Shown: positions 35,740 to 45,026, counted from the first letter of the stretch. The stretch is 48,352 nucleotides of DNA from Paenisporosarcina sp. TG20 (GCF_000286315.1 NZ_ALJG01000360.1:1-48352), one strand, 5' to 3'. Notes: generated by a model not told the origin, from the sequence alone. Numbers and translations are program-made.

Positions 35740-36383
35740 GTAGTCTCTCTCCCTTGTGATAACCAAGCTGTCCATGTTGTATATGAACGAATAGCTTGAT
35801 CAGTCTCTCCATTAATAATGGCAGTTAATAATTTTTGTATATAGGATTTTTCTTCTATTTCAGAATGCCCTTGATAAGGTTCTCCACCATATTGTTTTAA
35901 TAAAAACCACATTTTCAGTGATAACCGATTATTACTTGAAATCAAAATCTCTCGAATTAAATCTTCACGTACTATTGTTCCATCATCTCTTAATTGATTA
36001 AGTAAACCTACCCATACAGGTAGCTGATTTAAAGTGTTTGATTCTACAACAATACGAATCGCTTCTTTTTCATGTATTTCTCGCGTTACATGTACATCTA
36101 GCATCGTTCTCGCATCTTGCATAATGAATGTTGATAGTACTTCAACTAGCTTATGTTTTCGAAAATCTGTTAGAAAAGTACCCTCTCCACGTTTAGTTTC
36201 AATTAACCCTAAAAGTTCCAAACTCCGAAGTGCTTCTCGAACGGTCGATCTCCCGACTTGCAGTCGTTCCGCAAGTTCACGTTCAGAAGGAAGTTTCCCA
36301 CCTGGTCGTATGTTTTCTTTTTGAATAAGAGTACGAAGTTCTTGAACGATTTGTAAATACATTTTGGTCGATTGATTAGCCAT
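35736..36383 (-). CDS. FadR-subfamily GntR transcriptional regulator
   Basis: The 215-residue protein has an N-terminal winged helix (about 5-75) with [20 protein letters not shown] and [19 protein letters not shown], the GntR signature. The C-terminal part is helical and FCD-like, with [17 protein letters not shown]; its effector is not evident. Start is the ATG at 36381-36383 with AGAGG upstream. It overlaps accD by four bases and is the first gene of the operon. A perfect 7-1-7 palindrome in its own 5' region is the likely operator. Related regulators are found next to acc genes in other Bacillales as I recall. Confidence 0.88.
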   Translation of the reverse strand: MANQSTKMYLQIVQELRTLIQKENIRPGGKLPSERELAERLQVGRSTVREALRSLELLGLIETKRGEGTFLTDFRKHKLVEVLSTFIMQDARTMLDVHVTREIHEKEAIRIVVESNTLNQLPVWVGLLNQLRDDGTIVREDLIREILISSNNRLSLKMWFLLKQYGGEPYQGHSEIEEKSYIQKLLTAIINGETDQAIRSYTTWTAWLSQGRETT

Positions 36384-36413
36384 ATTCACGCCTCTGACTT
36401 CCATTTTTTTCAA

Positions 36414-36428
36414 AGTGGTCTGACCACT
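36414..36428 (-). promoter_or_regulatory. Predicted operator of the GntR regulator
   Basis: Perfect 15-bp palindrome AGTGGTC-T-GACCACT. The core TGGTC-N-GACCA agrees with FadR-type GntR operators. It lies at about +4 to +18 of the predicted transcript. Confidence 0.78.
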
Positions 36429-36438
36429 CAATGTCTTA

Positions 36439-36467
36439 ATCATACAAAAAAAATGCTTATGATGCAA
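36439..36467 (-). promoter_or_regulatory. Promoter of the gntR-accD-accA operon
   Basis: TTGCAT (36462-36467), 17-bp spacer, TATGAT (36439-36444) on the minus strand, just upstream of the palindrome. Confidence 0.7.
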
Positions 36468-36535
36468 TGAAAAATAGAAAAAGACCTCAAATAAAATAGA
36501 GGACACTTATAAATTTCACCATATTAAATAAACAG

Positions 36536-36627
36536 CTTCAACGCTTTGTGGGTGCTTTCCGCGAGAATCCGTACAGTGTCAGTCTTCTCTATCAGGCTAC
36601 CACTTGTATGGCGCCTCTGCTGATTCT
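36536..36627. repeat. Dispersed repeat copy E
   Basis: Diverged copy of the element at 12069-12168: CTTCAACGCTTTGTGGGTG, CCGCGAGAATCC, CAGTCTTCTC, GGCTACCACTTG, GCGCCTCTGC and TGATTCT in the same order. Confidence 0.75.
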
Positions 36628-36661
36628 AGATAGGATTATTGTTCAATAACAGTAATACAAA

Positions 36662-36737
36662 TTAGGAGGAAATTGGTTTGTTGCAACGAAATCGTGAAAG
36701 TTGCAACCAAATGATAAAAGTTGCAACCAAAATACTT
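36662..36737. repeat. Array 2a: 20-bp units with AAGTTGCAAC core
   Basis: The palindromic core GTTGCAAC occurs three times with TTGCAAC beginning at 36681, 36701 and 36721, exactly 20 bp apart. It follows a lead-in TTAGGAGGAAATTGGTTTG that is nearly repeated before array 2b. Confidence 0.85.
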
Positions 36738-36763
36738 TTCGCTCCATATAACTATGAAAAACT

Positions 36764-36870
36764 TTAGGAGACAATTGGTTTGTTGCTCCATTCTAATGAA
36801 AAGTTGTCACAATTGAACAAAAGTTGCCATATCGGACCAAAAGTTGCCACACTTCTGCGAATAGTTGCCC
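36764..36870. repeat. Array 2b: 20-21 bp units with AAGTTGCCAC core
   Basis: The core TTG begins at 36783, 36804, 36824, 36844 and 36865, spacing 21, 20, 20 and 21. Units are AAGTTGCCAC-like plus about ten variable bases. Its lead-in TTAGGAGACAATTGGTTTG matches that of array 2a, 102 bp away. Structure parallels array 1. Confidence 0.85.
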
Positions 36871-36995
36871 CTATCGTAGCTCTTTTTGCAAAAAATCGTT
36901 TAATAATCTTGATGTAAGGAGCCATGGCCATATTCGCAGTAAACTTCAAACGAATTATGACATTAATTAAGCAGTCAGAGTAAACAATATGAAAG

Positions 36996-37039
36996 AAAAG
37001 GCGACATTTCGTTCAAAATCGAACGAAATGTCGCCTTTT
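36996..37039 (-). terminator. Terminator of dnaE
   Basis: A perfect 19-bp stem (36996-37014 with 37021-37039) with loop AAAATC on the plus strand, followed by TTTTCTTTC on the minus strand. The largest hairpin in the window; nearly symmetric, so it may act both ways. Confidence 0.88.
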
Positions 37040-37103
37040 CAATTCAAACACACTTACAGATTTTTAAAAGTTGTTCAGTGGTCACAATAAATTTGCAGTG
37101 TAA

Positions 37104-40100
37104 TTATTTTGACAATGCCTGAATATTTTTAACAATAATTTGAGATTTGCCTTGTCTCCACTCCACAGTGCCTTCTATTAGTATGACAGCCTGTTCTTTT
37201 AAAAGAAGATTATAACGTACATAGTCTTTTGGGAAAATGGTGCATGATACATCAGATGTTTCGTCTTGAACGACTACAAATGACATAGACTCGCCTTTTT
37301 TCGTGCGAATTCTACGAATTTCCTCAATCATCCCAACAATTGTAATTGCATGGCCATTACGCGCATTCTTTATTTCCTGTATAGACATTACGTCTAATTG
37401 CAATTCTTTTTTAAACCTCTCCACAGGGTGATTAGACAGATATAAACCAAGTGTTTCTCGTTCATATTGAAGTTTCATCATTTCAGGCATTTCTGAGTTT
37501 CTTACATACTTGGGTTTACCAAAAGAATTAACATCGCCATCAAATAGGTCCTGCTCAACACTTGGTCTTACTAGTTCTGCATATTTAACTGCAGCATCAA
37601 GCGTTCCTAGTAAAGTTGAACGATCTTTACCAAATTCATCAAGCGCGCCAGCCTTTATTAATGGTTCAATTTGTTTTCTAGAAAATTGCTCTGCGGATAA
37701 ACTTGCTGCGAGTTCAAAAATATCTTGCCACTTTTGCTTCTGATGTTTACGGTTCTCCATTAGCTCTCTTAAAAAAACATTGGATACGCCCTTCACAGCA
37801 GATAAACCGAATCTAATTGCCCCATTTTCTACACGGAATGATATTGTGCTTTTGTGAATAGAAGGCGGTAGAAGAACGATGTTATGCTCTTTAATTTCTA
37901 GTATCAAACGCATGACTTTTTCTTGATTTCCGGTTGCAGCAGTCAGCAATGATGCGTAAAAATATGCAGGATACTGTACTTTTAAGTATGCCATTTGATA
38001 TGAAATTAAGCTGTATGCAACAGCATGGCTTTTTGGGAATCCGTAATCTGCAAAGCGCACAATTAGATCATATACATCATTTGCTTCCTGTTTAGTTGAA
38101 TGATTTCGCTGTGCACTTTCAACAAAATGTCGGCGTTGCTCATCTAAAACTTGGCGATTCTTTTTACTTACTGCCCGTCTTAAGATGTCCGACTCACCAA
38201 AAGTAAAACCGGCCATTTTAGATGCAATTTGCATAATTTGTTCTTGATATACAATAACTCCATACGTTTCTTTCAAAATCGGTTCAAGGATTGGATGTAA
38301 GTATACCGTTTCTTCTTGTTGATGCTTTCGACGTTTATATGTAGGAATATTATCCATTGGGCCAGGCCGATACAAAGCATTCACTGCAACTATATCTAGA
38401 AAATGAGTAGGTCTAATATCACGTAGCGCTTGTCTCATGCCATCTGATTCCAATTGGAATACACCCGTTGTATCACCTTGTTGAAGAATTTTAAATGTAG
38501 TTTTATCATCGAGTGGAATTTTCTCAAAATCTAACCACTTCTTCTGATCATACCAAATCATAGAGCGAATTCTCTCGAGAATGGTTAAGTTTCGCAATCC
38601 AAGAAAGTCCATTTTCAACAAACCACTTTGTTCTACTTCTTTCATCGACCACTGTGTTAGATAAATACCATCTTGTCCTTCTTCGATCGGTAAAAGTTCC
38701 ACTAAAGGACTTGGTGATAAGACAACCCCTGCTGCATGGGTTGAGGTATTTCTCGGCAGTCCCTCTAGCTCTTTAACAGTGTCATACCATTTTTGATGTA
38801 TAGGATCTAATTCAATCCATTTCTTCAAGTTAACAGAAAGATTCACAGCTTCTTCGAATAAAATTCCAGGTTTATTAGACAGTTGTTTTGCGATCATCTC
38901 AAGAACAGAACTATCAAATCCAAATACACGTGCTACATCTCTTGCTGCTGCCTTTGCAGACAATGTACCAAATGTCACGATTTGGGCAACATGAAATTTG
39001 CCGTATTTTTTCGCCACGTATTGAATGACTTCATGTCTCCGATGATCAGTGAAATCAATATCAATATCAGGCATAGTAATTCGTTCGGGATTTAAGAAAC
39101 GCTCAAATAATAATCCATATTCGAGTGGATCAACATGCGTTATGTATAACGAATAGGCAACGAGAGAACTTGCAGATGACCCACGACCAGGGCCTGTTAA
39201 AATCTGGCTTTTTTTAGCATATTCCATAAAATCGGCCACAATCAAAAAGTAATCAGCATATCCCATTTGATTAATAACTTTAAGCTCCATATCTAGTCTA
39301 GCTTTATATAAATCCGTGAATTCGATTAAACGAGATTCAAGTCCTGCGATGCACTTTTCTAGCAAAATATCTTCTACTTGAATGTTTTCTGGTACAGGGA
39401 ATTTCGGCATATGGAGTTGGGTAGTATTAAGTTCAACATGACAGCTCTGTAAAATAAGTTCTGTTTGTTGAAGCCATTCAGGATGATCGGAGAACCACTC
39501 AATCCATTGTTGACGTGTGGGCATATAATAATGTTCATGGTCAGGCTTTTGTCGTTTGGTATCGCTAAGTTTCACACCATTAACAATCGCTTGGCCCACC
39601 TCAAATGCAAATGCATCTTTTGCATGGATATAATTTGCTCGATGGGTTGCAATTAATCTGATTTGTCTTGTTTCACATTGTTCAATAAATTCAACTTCAT
39701 CATTAGAAACGTTTCCGCCCGGTCTTGCAATTCCACCTAAAAGATTAGATCCTACACATGACTTCAATGAATCTAGAATTGTGTCTATTAATTCTTGATT
39801 AATAAATTTTGACATTGCTATGACCACGTAACAATCTTCTTTATAGGCTTGAAGCCATTTAATAGGAAGTGCAGAAAGTGCTTTAACTTCTATTGCACTA
39901 CTGATTTTCAAAAGATTTTGATAACCAGTTTTTGACTTTGCATACAATTGCACTTCTACAATTATCTCTTCCGTAATTTCAACATGGCAGTTTAACCCAA
40001 TCACTGGATGAATACCCGCTTTTTTAATAGCTTGATAAAATGGCAAAATTCCATATAATCGCTTATTCATAATAGCTACTGAGGTTGCTTGTTGTTGCTG

Positions 40101-40184
40101 AAGAAATGGAATCAATGCCTCCAAGCGAATCGTACTATTCAGTAGGTCAGCTGATGTCCCTACTTGTGGATAAACTGGATTCAT
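37104..40184 (-). CDS. dnaE: DNA polymerase III alpha subunit, DnaE type
   Basis: DnaE extends RNA primers in the Firmicute replisome before hand-off to PolC. The 1026 residues have an N-terminal PHP domain (about 1-200), catalytic palm with PDIDIDFTDHRR (near residue 370), fingers with ALYRPGPMDNIPTYKRRK, and a C-terminal OB domain (about 920-1000, AITIVGMIEEIRRIR). The PHP motifs are eroded: where relatives have HLQVHS and DHG, this has YPQVGTS and NKR. It is shorter than B. subtilis DnaE. Start is the ATG with GGGGGAGG upstream; the frame extended by nine codons is rejected. 19 bp after nrnA. Confidence 0.94.
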   Translation of the reverse strand: MNPVYPQVGTSADLLNSTIRLEALIPFLQQQQATSVAIMNKRLYGILPFYQAIKKAGIHPVIGLNCHVEITEEIIVEVQLYAKSKTGYQNLLKISSAIEVKALSALPIKWLQAYKEDCYVVIAMSKFINQELIDTILDSLKSCVGSNLLGGIARPGGNVSNDEVEFIEQCETRQIRLIATHRANYIHAKDAFAFEVGQAIVNGVKLSDTKRQKPDHEHYYMPTRQQWIEWFSDHPEWLQQTELILQSCHVELNTTQLHMPKFPVPENIQVEDILLEKCIAGLESRLIEFTDLYKARLDMELKVINQMGYADYFLIVADFMEYAKKSQILTGPGRGSSASSLVAYSLYITHVDPLEYGLLFERFLNPERITMPDIDIDFTDHRRHEVIQYVAKKYGKFHVAQIVTFGTLSAKAAARDVARVFGFDSSVLEMIAKQLSNKPGILFEEAVNLSVNLKKWIELDPIHQKWYDTVKELEGLPRNTSTHAAGVVLSPSPLVELLPIEEGQDGIYLTQWSMKEVEQSGLLKMDFLGLRNLTILERIRSMIWYDQKKWLDFEKIPLDDKTTFKILQQGDTTGVFQLESDGMRQALRDIRPTHFLDIVAVNALYRPGPMDNIPTYKRRKHQQEETVYLHPILEPILKETYGVIVYQEQIMQIASKMAGFTFGESDILRRAVSKKNRQVLDEQRRHFVESAQRNHSTKQEANDVYDLIVRFADYGFPKSHAVAYSLISYQMAYLKVQYPAYFYASLLTAATGNQEKVMRLILEIKEHNIVLLPPSIHKSTISFRVENGAIRFGLSAVKGVSNVFLRELMENRKHQKQKWQDIFELAASLSAEQFSRKQIEPLIKAGALDEFGKDRSTLLGTLDAAVKYAELVRPSVEQDLFDGDVNSFGKPKYVRNSEMPEMMKLQYERETLGLYLSNHPVERFKKELQLDVMSIQEIKNARNGHAITIVGMIEEIRRIRTKKGESMSFVVVQDETSDVSCTIFPKDYVRYNLLLKEQAVILIEGTVEWRQGKSQIIVKNIQALSK

Positions 40185-40203
40185 TGTTCCTCCCCCTTCA
40201 ACT

Positions 40204-41139
40204 TTACTCACATATTTCTTTTAACTTAGCGATAACTTCATCAGATTCACTCCAAGAATAAATAGAAGCTCCTGATGCGAGAGGATGTCCTCCACCGTTA
40301 TATTGTTTAGCCAATTCATTGATAATCGGGCCTTTTGAACGTAATCTTACTCGTATTTGATCCTCTTCTTCAATAAACATTATCCAAGCTTTAATTCCTT
40401 TTACATTTCCAAGGGATCCAACTAATAAAGAAGTTTCAGTTGCTGATACACCATATTCCTCTAATAATTCTTGCGGTAATTTAATATAAGCCGCCCCGTT
40501 GTCATCCATAACGAATTGTTGATAGATATGTCCTTGTAAATGTAATAATTTTCTTTCCACTTCATACATCCCGTTAAATAGCTCCGTACGATCAAAGTTA
40601 TATTTAATTAGATCGCCAGCAATTTCAAATGTTTTTTGACTTGTACTATGAAACATAAAACGACCAGTATCCCCGACAATTCCGGCGAACAAAACACGGG
40701 CAGCATTATCAGTCATTTGCCAGTTTGCAGTTGTTTTTCCTTCTTCATATAACTCATAGATCATTTCACTTACTGAACTTGCTTGAGTATTAACCCATAA
40801 CAAATCTCCATATGCATCATCATTTGGATGATGATCAATCTTAATTAGACTTGCACCAGTTGAATATCGTTGGTCATCTATACGCTCAGTATTGGCAGTA
40901 TCCGTAACGATAACGAGTGCGCCTTCATATTGGTCATCAGTCACTTGGTCAGGTTTCTCTAGAAAATCTAAGGATTCTTCGTGTTCTCCAGTTACAAAAA
41001 TTTGTTTATCCGGATAGCTTGCCTGTAAAATCTCTCTCAATCCAAATGTTGATCCATAAGCATCAGGATCTGGTCGAACATGTCGATGAATAATAATTGT
41101 TTTATAACTTGATATTGTGTCAATGATTTGACGTTTCAT
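40204..41139 (-). CDS. nrnA: Oligoribonuclease/pAp phosphatase NrnA
   Basis: NrnA degrades short RNA oligomers and 3'-phosphoadenosine 5'-phosphate. It is a DHH-DHHA1 phosphoesterase. The 311 residues contain HVRPDPDAYGS (motif I), VTDTANTERI (motif II), DHHPNDDAYG (motif III) and, in the DHHA1 part, KGPIINELAKQYNGGGHPLASGA. Start is the ATG (41137-41139) with GGGGG upstream. It is upstream of dnaE by 19 bp, the same order as in B. subtilis. Confidence 0.95.
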   Translation of the reverse strand: MKRQIIDTISSYKTIIIHRHVRPDPDAYGSTFGLREILQASYPDKQIFVTGEHEESLDFLEKPDQVTDDQYEGALVIVTDTANTERIDDQRYSTGASLIKIDHHPNDDAYGDLLWVNTQASSVSEMIYELYEEGKTTANWQMTDNAARVLFAGIVGDTGRFMFHSTSQKTFEIAGDLIKYNFDRTELFNGMYEVERKLLHLQGHIYQQFVMDDNGAAYIKLPQELLEEYGVSATETSLLVGSLGNVKGIKAWIMFIEEEDQIRVRLRSKGPIINELAKQYNGGGHPLASGASIYSWSESDEVIAKLKEICE

Positions 41140-41232
41140 GCATTTTCCCCCGATATGCGTGATTAGCATTCGCAATTCCTCCAAAATGTCGATACAATAA
41201 TGACAGTTTCATTTATTAACAGGAGGCTTACA

Positions 41233-41541
41233 ATGCTAAATACAGTTTTTGTTTTTATTATTGTCATTTCGTTTGTTTTTTATTTTTACTTTAAAACAAA
41301 ACAAATTCGTAGCAACTTACCTATTGCCAAGAAATGGTATTCAAATTGCGCATTAGTTTCACTTGGCAGTTTGTTGTTTTTCTTTGGTTTAAACCAAATC
41401 TTTCTATTTCCAACGACACTAACTTATGTTATCTCGGGTTTGTTTATCGTTATTGGATTGTTCACGATGGTATATTATTATCGTGTTGCAAAGCATTATG
41501 GACAATTTGTTCAAGAAGAATTTCATTTAAACCAAAAGTGA
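41233..41541 (+). CDS. ytpI: YtpI-like membrane protein
   Basis: A small protein (102 residues) of the YtpI family with unknown function. It has three membrane segments (about 2-20, 40-58, 63-82) joined by a short basic loop KTKQIRSNLPIAKK and ends with VAKHYGQFVQEEFHLNQ. AGGAGG at 41221-41226 precedes the ATG at 41233. It is divergent from nrnA and convergent with ytoI. Confidence 0.87.
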   Translation: MLNTVFVFIIVISFVFYFYFKTKQIRSNLPIAKKWYSNCALVSLGSLLFFFGLNQIFLFPTTLTYVISGLFIVIGLFTMVYYYRVAKHYGQFVQEEFHLNQK

Positions 41542-41561
41542 TGCTATCTAGCATCACTTTT
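41534..41561. terminator. Bidirectional terminator between ytpI and ytoI
   Basis: Stem AAAAGTGATGC (41534-41544) with GCATCACTTTT (41551-41561), overlapping the ytpI stop. Confidence 0.83.
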
Positions 41562-41611
41562 GATTTAAAGAGGTCTTCCATTTTGGTGAAGGCTTGCTCA
41601 TCTCCACCATA

Positions 41612-42919
41612 TTAGCGTTCTAATAATTGGAAAAGCATCATGGCTTTTCCGACTAGAACGTTTCCAACATAGCCATCAAATTCCATTTTAACAAATTTTC
41701 GACTCATGTCTAAAATACGCGGACGAACAGTTAAAACACTATCCATCTGAACAGGTTTTATAAAGTAAATGGTCATATTTTCAACCACACTTTCTCCCCG
41801 CTTCCGACTCTTCAATACATAGCTACCTACTTCAGATAACAAAGTTGTAAATGCTCCATATGAAATCGCACCAAATTGATTGGTCATTTGAGGACTAACT
41901 GTGAATTCCACCGCAAGTTCATCTTCTTGTAGCACTTTCATTTGATTTCTGACAATATCATCAATAGTTTCCCCATGATGGGGTTGACGTTGGGTTGACT
42001 GTAAAGCTTTCAGTACATCCTGGCGACTGACCACGCCTTTTAATATGGCGTGATCATTGGTTACTGGCATTAGGTCGATACCTTCCCAAATCATCCGATG
42101 ACTTGCTGTTGCTACACTCGTTTTCATCGTGACCGTAATTGGGTTTTTTGTCATAGCTTTTTCAATTGAATCGCTGTGCTCTTTACCCATTACATCTCTT
42201 GCTGTTACAATTCCGACCACTTTTTGATTCTCATCAATTACAGGGAATCCACCATGCTTCGTTTTAGAATTTTTGACATGATATGCATTTATATCGTCGC
42301 TTGCATATAAAAAATTTGTTTCTTTATACGGTACAAATATATCTTCAATAAATAAAATTTCTTTTTTAATTAATTGGTCATATATTGCTCGGTTAATCAT
42401 GGTACCCACTGTGAAAGTATCGTAACTTGTGGATATAATCGGAAGTTCTAATTCATCCGCCAACTTTTTTGAAGATTCGGATGCATCAAATCCACCAGTT
42501 ATCAATACTGCTGCACCAGCTTTTAGTGCCGTAAAATGAGCTTTCGTTCGATTTCCCACAATTAGTAAACTACCTGCATCGGTGTAACGCATCATGTCTT
42601 CCAATTGCATCGCACCAATTACAAATTTGGTTAACGTTTTATGTAAACCTTTTTTCCCACCCAACACTTGTCCATCAACTATTTTCACAACTTCTGCATA
42701 AGTTAGTCGCTCGATATTTTCTTTCTTCTTCTTCTCAATTCGAATGGTTCCAACCCGTTCAATTGTACTAACATACCGCTGGGATTCTGCCTCTTTAATT
42801 GCACGATATGCTGTACCTTCACTCACTTGAAGTTCTTTAGCAATTCGTCGAACAGAGATCTTATCTCCAACGGGTAAAGATTCAATGTACTGTAATATTT
42901 GTTCGTGTTTTGTAGTCAA
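41612..42919 (-). CDS. ytoI: DRTGG/CBS-domain protein YtoI
   Basis: A four-part regulator-like protein of unknown role. The 435 residues comprise an N-terminal HTH (about 1-60, ISVRRIAKELQVSEGTAYRAI), a DRTGG domain (about 75-180), two CBS motifs that bind adenosyl ligands in other proteins (about 190-310, GGFPVIDENQKVVGIVTARDVMGKE and later LKGVVSRQDVLKAL), and a C-terminal hotdog (thioesterase-like) domain (about 320-435). The combination suggests ligand-controlled regulation linked to acyl-CoA or nucleotide status. It is alone between convergent ytpI and ytkL. Confidence 0.9.
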   Translation of the reverse strand: MTTKHEQILQYIESLPVGDKISVRRIAKELQVSEGTAYRAIKEAESQRYVSTIERVGTIRIEKKKKENIERLTYAEVVKIVDGQVLGGKKGLHKTLTKFVIGAMQLEDMMRYTDAGSLLIVGNRTKAHFTALKAGAAVLITGGFDASESSKKLADELELPIISTSYDTFTVGTMINRAIYDQLIKKEILFIEDIFVPYKETNFLYASDDINAYHVKNSKTKHGGFPVIDENQKVVGIVTARDVMGKEHSDSIEKAMTKNPITVTMKTSVATASHRMIWEGIDLMPVTNDHAILKGVVSRQDVLKALQSTQRQPHHGETIDDIVRNQMKVLQEDELAVEFTVSPQMTNQFGAISYGAFTTLLSEVGSYVLKSRKRGESVVENMTIYFIKPVQMDSVLTVRPRILDMSRKFVKMEFDGYVGNVLVGKAMMLFQLLER

Positions 42920-42998
42920 ATAATCACCTATTTCCCAAACAATCGTTCTATTCTAAGTGTATCACAAACTACTCCATTTATTACTACATAAAAACACA

Positions 42999-43029
42999 CG
43001 GAAGTCACTGACTTTCCGCGCATTTTTTT
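42999..43029. terminator. Terminator between ytkL and ytoI
   Basis: Stem CGGAAGTCA / TGACTTTCCG (42999-43018) with T runs on both strands (five T on the minus strand; eight on the plus strand). Confidence 0.7.
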
Positions 43030-43709
43030 TATAATTCTATACCTTCTCCTGAACTCAGCACGTGAACAGTCACGTCTTTAACAAGCTCTTTAAAATTCTG
43101 TGGATTTTGTTTGATTGGTGGGAACGTATTAAAGTGAATAGGTACAACTGCTCTTGGCTTCAATAACTCTACTGCATAAGCAGCATCTTCAATCCCCATC
43201 GTAAAGTTATCACCAATTGGCAAAAATGCTAAATCAATAGAATGACGTTCACCGATTAACTTCATATCACCAAATAATGAAGTATCCCCAGCATGATAAA
43301 TAGTTTTATCTTCTGCCGTAAATAAAATACCTGCGGGCATTCCTGTATAGATAATTTCTTTGTCTTCAGTGATGTAGGCAGAACCGTGAAATGCTTGTGT
43401 TAATTTCACTTTTCCAAATTCAAATTCTTTTGAACCACCTATGTGCATCGCGTGTGTTCTTACTCCTTGCCATGATAGATAAGTAGCAAGTTCATTGGGT
43501 GCTACCACAAGAGAATCATTCGCTTTTGCTAATGCTACAGTGTCTCCAACATGATCATTATGACCATGTGTTAATAAAATCACATCTGGTCTTTCCTCTT
43601 TAACAATTAAATCTGTTAAGTCGTTACCTGTAATAAATGGATCGATTAATATCGTGTAGTTACCAGTTTTTATTTTGACAATTGAATGTCCATGAAAAGA
43701 AACATACAT
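43029..43709 (-). CDS. ytkL: UPF0173 metal-dependent hydrolase YtkL
   Basis: A metallo-beta-lactamase fold hydrolase (UPF0173) with unknown substrate. The 226 residues carry the HxHxDH metal site in [12 protein letters not shown], a further His in FHGSAYI, and [31 protein letters not shown], plus [10 protein letters not shown]. Domain signature and length match the family. It stands alone between ytoI and pepQ. Confidence 0.92.
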   Translation of the reverse strand: MYVSFHGHSIVKIKTGNYTILIDPFITGNDLTDLIVKEERPDVILLTHGHNDHVGDTVALAKANDSLVVAPNELATYLSWQGVRTHAMHIGGSKEFEFGKVKLTQAFHGSAYITEDKEIIYTGMPAGILFTAEDKTIYHAGDTSLFGDMKLIGERHSIDLAFLPIGDNFTMGIEDAAYAVELLKPRAVVPIHFNTFPPIKQNPQNFKELVKDVTVHVLSSGEGIEL

Positions 43710-43813
43710 ATGTTCAAACCTCCTTTATATTACTAGTTTATATTCGATATAAATGTATAGATTCCTGTTTTTTGATATGCTAGACGGTAGATAATTAGAA
43801 TAGGAGTGCTAAT

Positions 43814-44917
43814 ATGAATAAACTAAACCGAATATCTTCATTTTTAACAGACAACAATGTTGACGCAGCATTTATTACTAATCCAGATAATGTATTTTAC
43901 GTTTCCGGATTTCGTAGCAACCCCCATGAACGTATACTAGGTGTTGTTCTGTTTAAAGATGCAGACCCTCTAATGATTTGTCCTAAAATGGAAGTACCAG
44001 ATGCAAAGGCTGCTGGGTGGGCATTTGATATCGTTGGTCATCAAGACACCGATAATCCTTGGGAATTATTAAAAGAAGCCATTAACAAGAAAGGCATTCC
44101 TATTTCACAACTGGCAATTGAAAAATCACATTTGACTGTTGAACGTTTAGATGCCTTGCAAGAATTGTTCCCACAAGCTTCCTTTACACGTTTAGACGAC
44201 CTTCTAAACATGATGCGTGTAATAAAAGATGAAAACGAATTATCCATTCTTCGTCAAGCGGCGGAATATGCTGACTACGCAATACAAGTTGGAGTAAGTG
44301 AAATTGCAGAAGGAAAGACAGAACTTGAAATTCTAACTGCTATTGAACTTGCTCTAAAGAAAAAGGGAATCTCACATATGTCATTTGATACGATGGTATT
44401 AATTGGACCTAAAACCGCTTCACCACATGGAAAACCAGGTGATCGTAAAATACAAAAAGGTGATTTCATTTTGTTTGATTTGGGTGTAGTTTATAAGGGA
44501 TATTGTTCAGATATTACTCGGACAGTGTCGTTTGGTGAACCTACGGATGAGCAAAAAGATGTCTATGAAACAGTTAGACGAGCTGAACAAGATGCAGTAG
44601 ATGCCGTAAAACCGGGAGTCCGTGCGATGGATTTAGATAAAATTGCACGCGATGTTATAACACAAGCTGGGTATGGGGAATTTTTTACACATCGCTTAGG
44701 CCATGGTCTTGGGATTTCTGTTCATGAGTACCCTTCTGTAACAGGGAATAATGAACTGCTATTGACTGAGGGGATGGTGTTCACAATTGAACCTGGAATT
44801 TATGACCCTAAGATTACTGGAGTTCGTATTGAAGATGACGTCGTTGTAACAAAGGATGGAGTAGAAATACTAACAAAGTTTACAAAAGAATTAGTTATTA
44901 TTCCAACAAATAACTAG
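43814..44917 (+). CDS. pepQ: M24B-family Xaa-Pro dipeptidase (PepQ type)
   Basis: A cytosolic metallopeptidase that cleaves Xaa-Pro dipeptides. The 367 residues have a creatinase-like N domain (about 1-130, with NVFYVSGFRSNPHERI) and the pita-bread C domain. Metal ligands appear in LFDLGVVYKGYCSDITRTVS (two Asp), HRLGHGLGISVHEYP (His), EPGIYDPK (Glu) and RIEDDVVV (Glu). The ATG at 43814 is preceded by AGGAG. Closest to PepQ; an aminopeptidase P relative remains possible. Confidence 0.9.
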   Translation: MNKLNRISSFLTDNNVDAAFITNPDNVFYVSGFRSNPHERILGVVLFKDADPLMICPKMEVPDAKAAGWAFDIVGHQDTDNPWELLKEAINKKGIPISQLAIEKSHLTVERLDALQELFPQASFTRLDDLLNMMRVIKDENELSILRQAAEYADYAIQVGVSEIAEGKTELEILTAIELALKKKGISHMSFDTMVLIGPKTASPHGKPGDRKIQKGDFILFDLGVVYKGYCSDITRTVSFGEPTDEQKDVYETVRRAEQDAVDAVKPGVRAMDLDKIARDVITQAGYGEFFTHRLGHGLGISVHEYPSVTGNNELLLTEGMVFTIEPGIYDPKITGVRIEDDVVVTKDGVEILTKFTKELVIIPTNN

Positions 44918-44932
44918 TTTTTTATATTAAAT

Positions 44933-44991
44933 ACCAGGTACCTCTGAGGGCAAAAACTACCCTAATAGAAGATAAGTGCCTGGTGTTTTTT
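44933..44991 (+). terminator. Terminator of pepQ
   Basis: Stem ACCAGG / CCTGGT (44933-44938 with 44979-44984) with inner GGG / CCC pairing, followed by GTTTTTTT. Confidence 0.75.
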
Positions 44992-45026
44992 TATGAAAAG
45001 ATCCATTACTTTTGATATTAAAGCAT

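Larger units (their letters stand above)
36384..37103. other. Intergenic stretch with operator, repeats and dnaE terminator
   Basis: 720 bases without a gene. From left to right: GntR operator and promoter, dispersed-repeat copy E, two phased AAGTTG arrays, and the strong dnaE terminator. A 61-codon minus-strand frame across the arrays has no SD and no family signature. Confidence 0.75.

Noticed and set aside
36662-36870. Possible CRISPR array
   Set aside because: The conserved part of each unit is only about 8-10 bp and the spacers about 10-12 bp. CRISPR repeats and spacers are each usually over 20 bp, and no cas gene is present.
36764-36949. Minus-strand frame of 61 codons next to the arrays
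   Set aside because: No SD, no recognisable family, and it overlaps the phased array.
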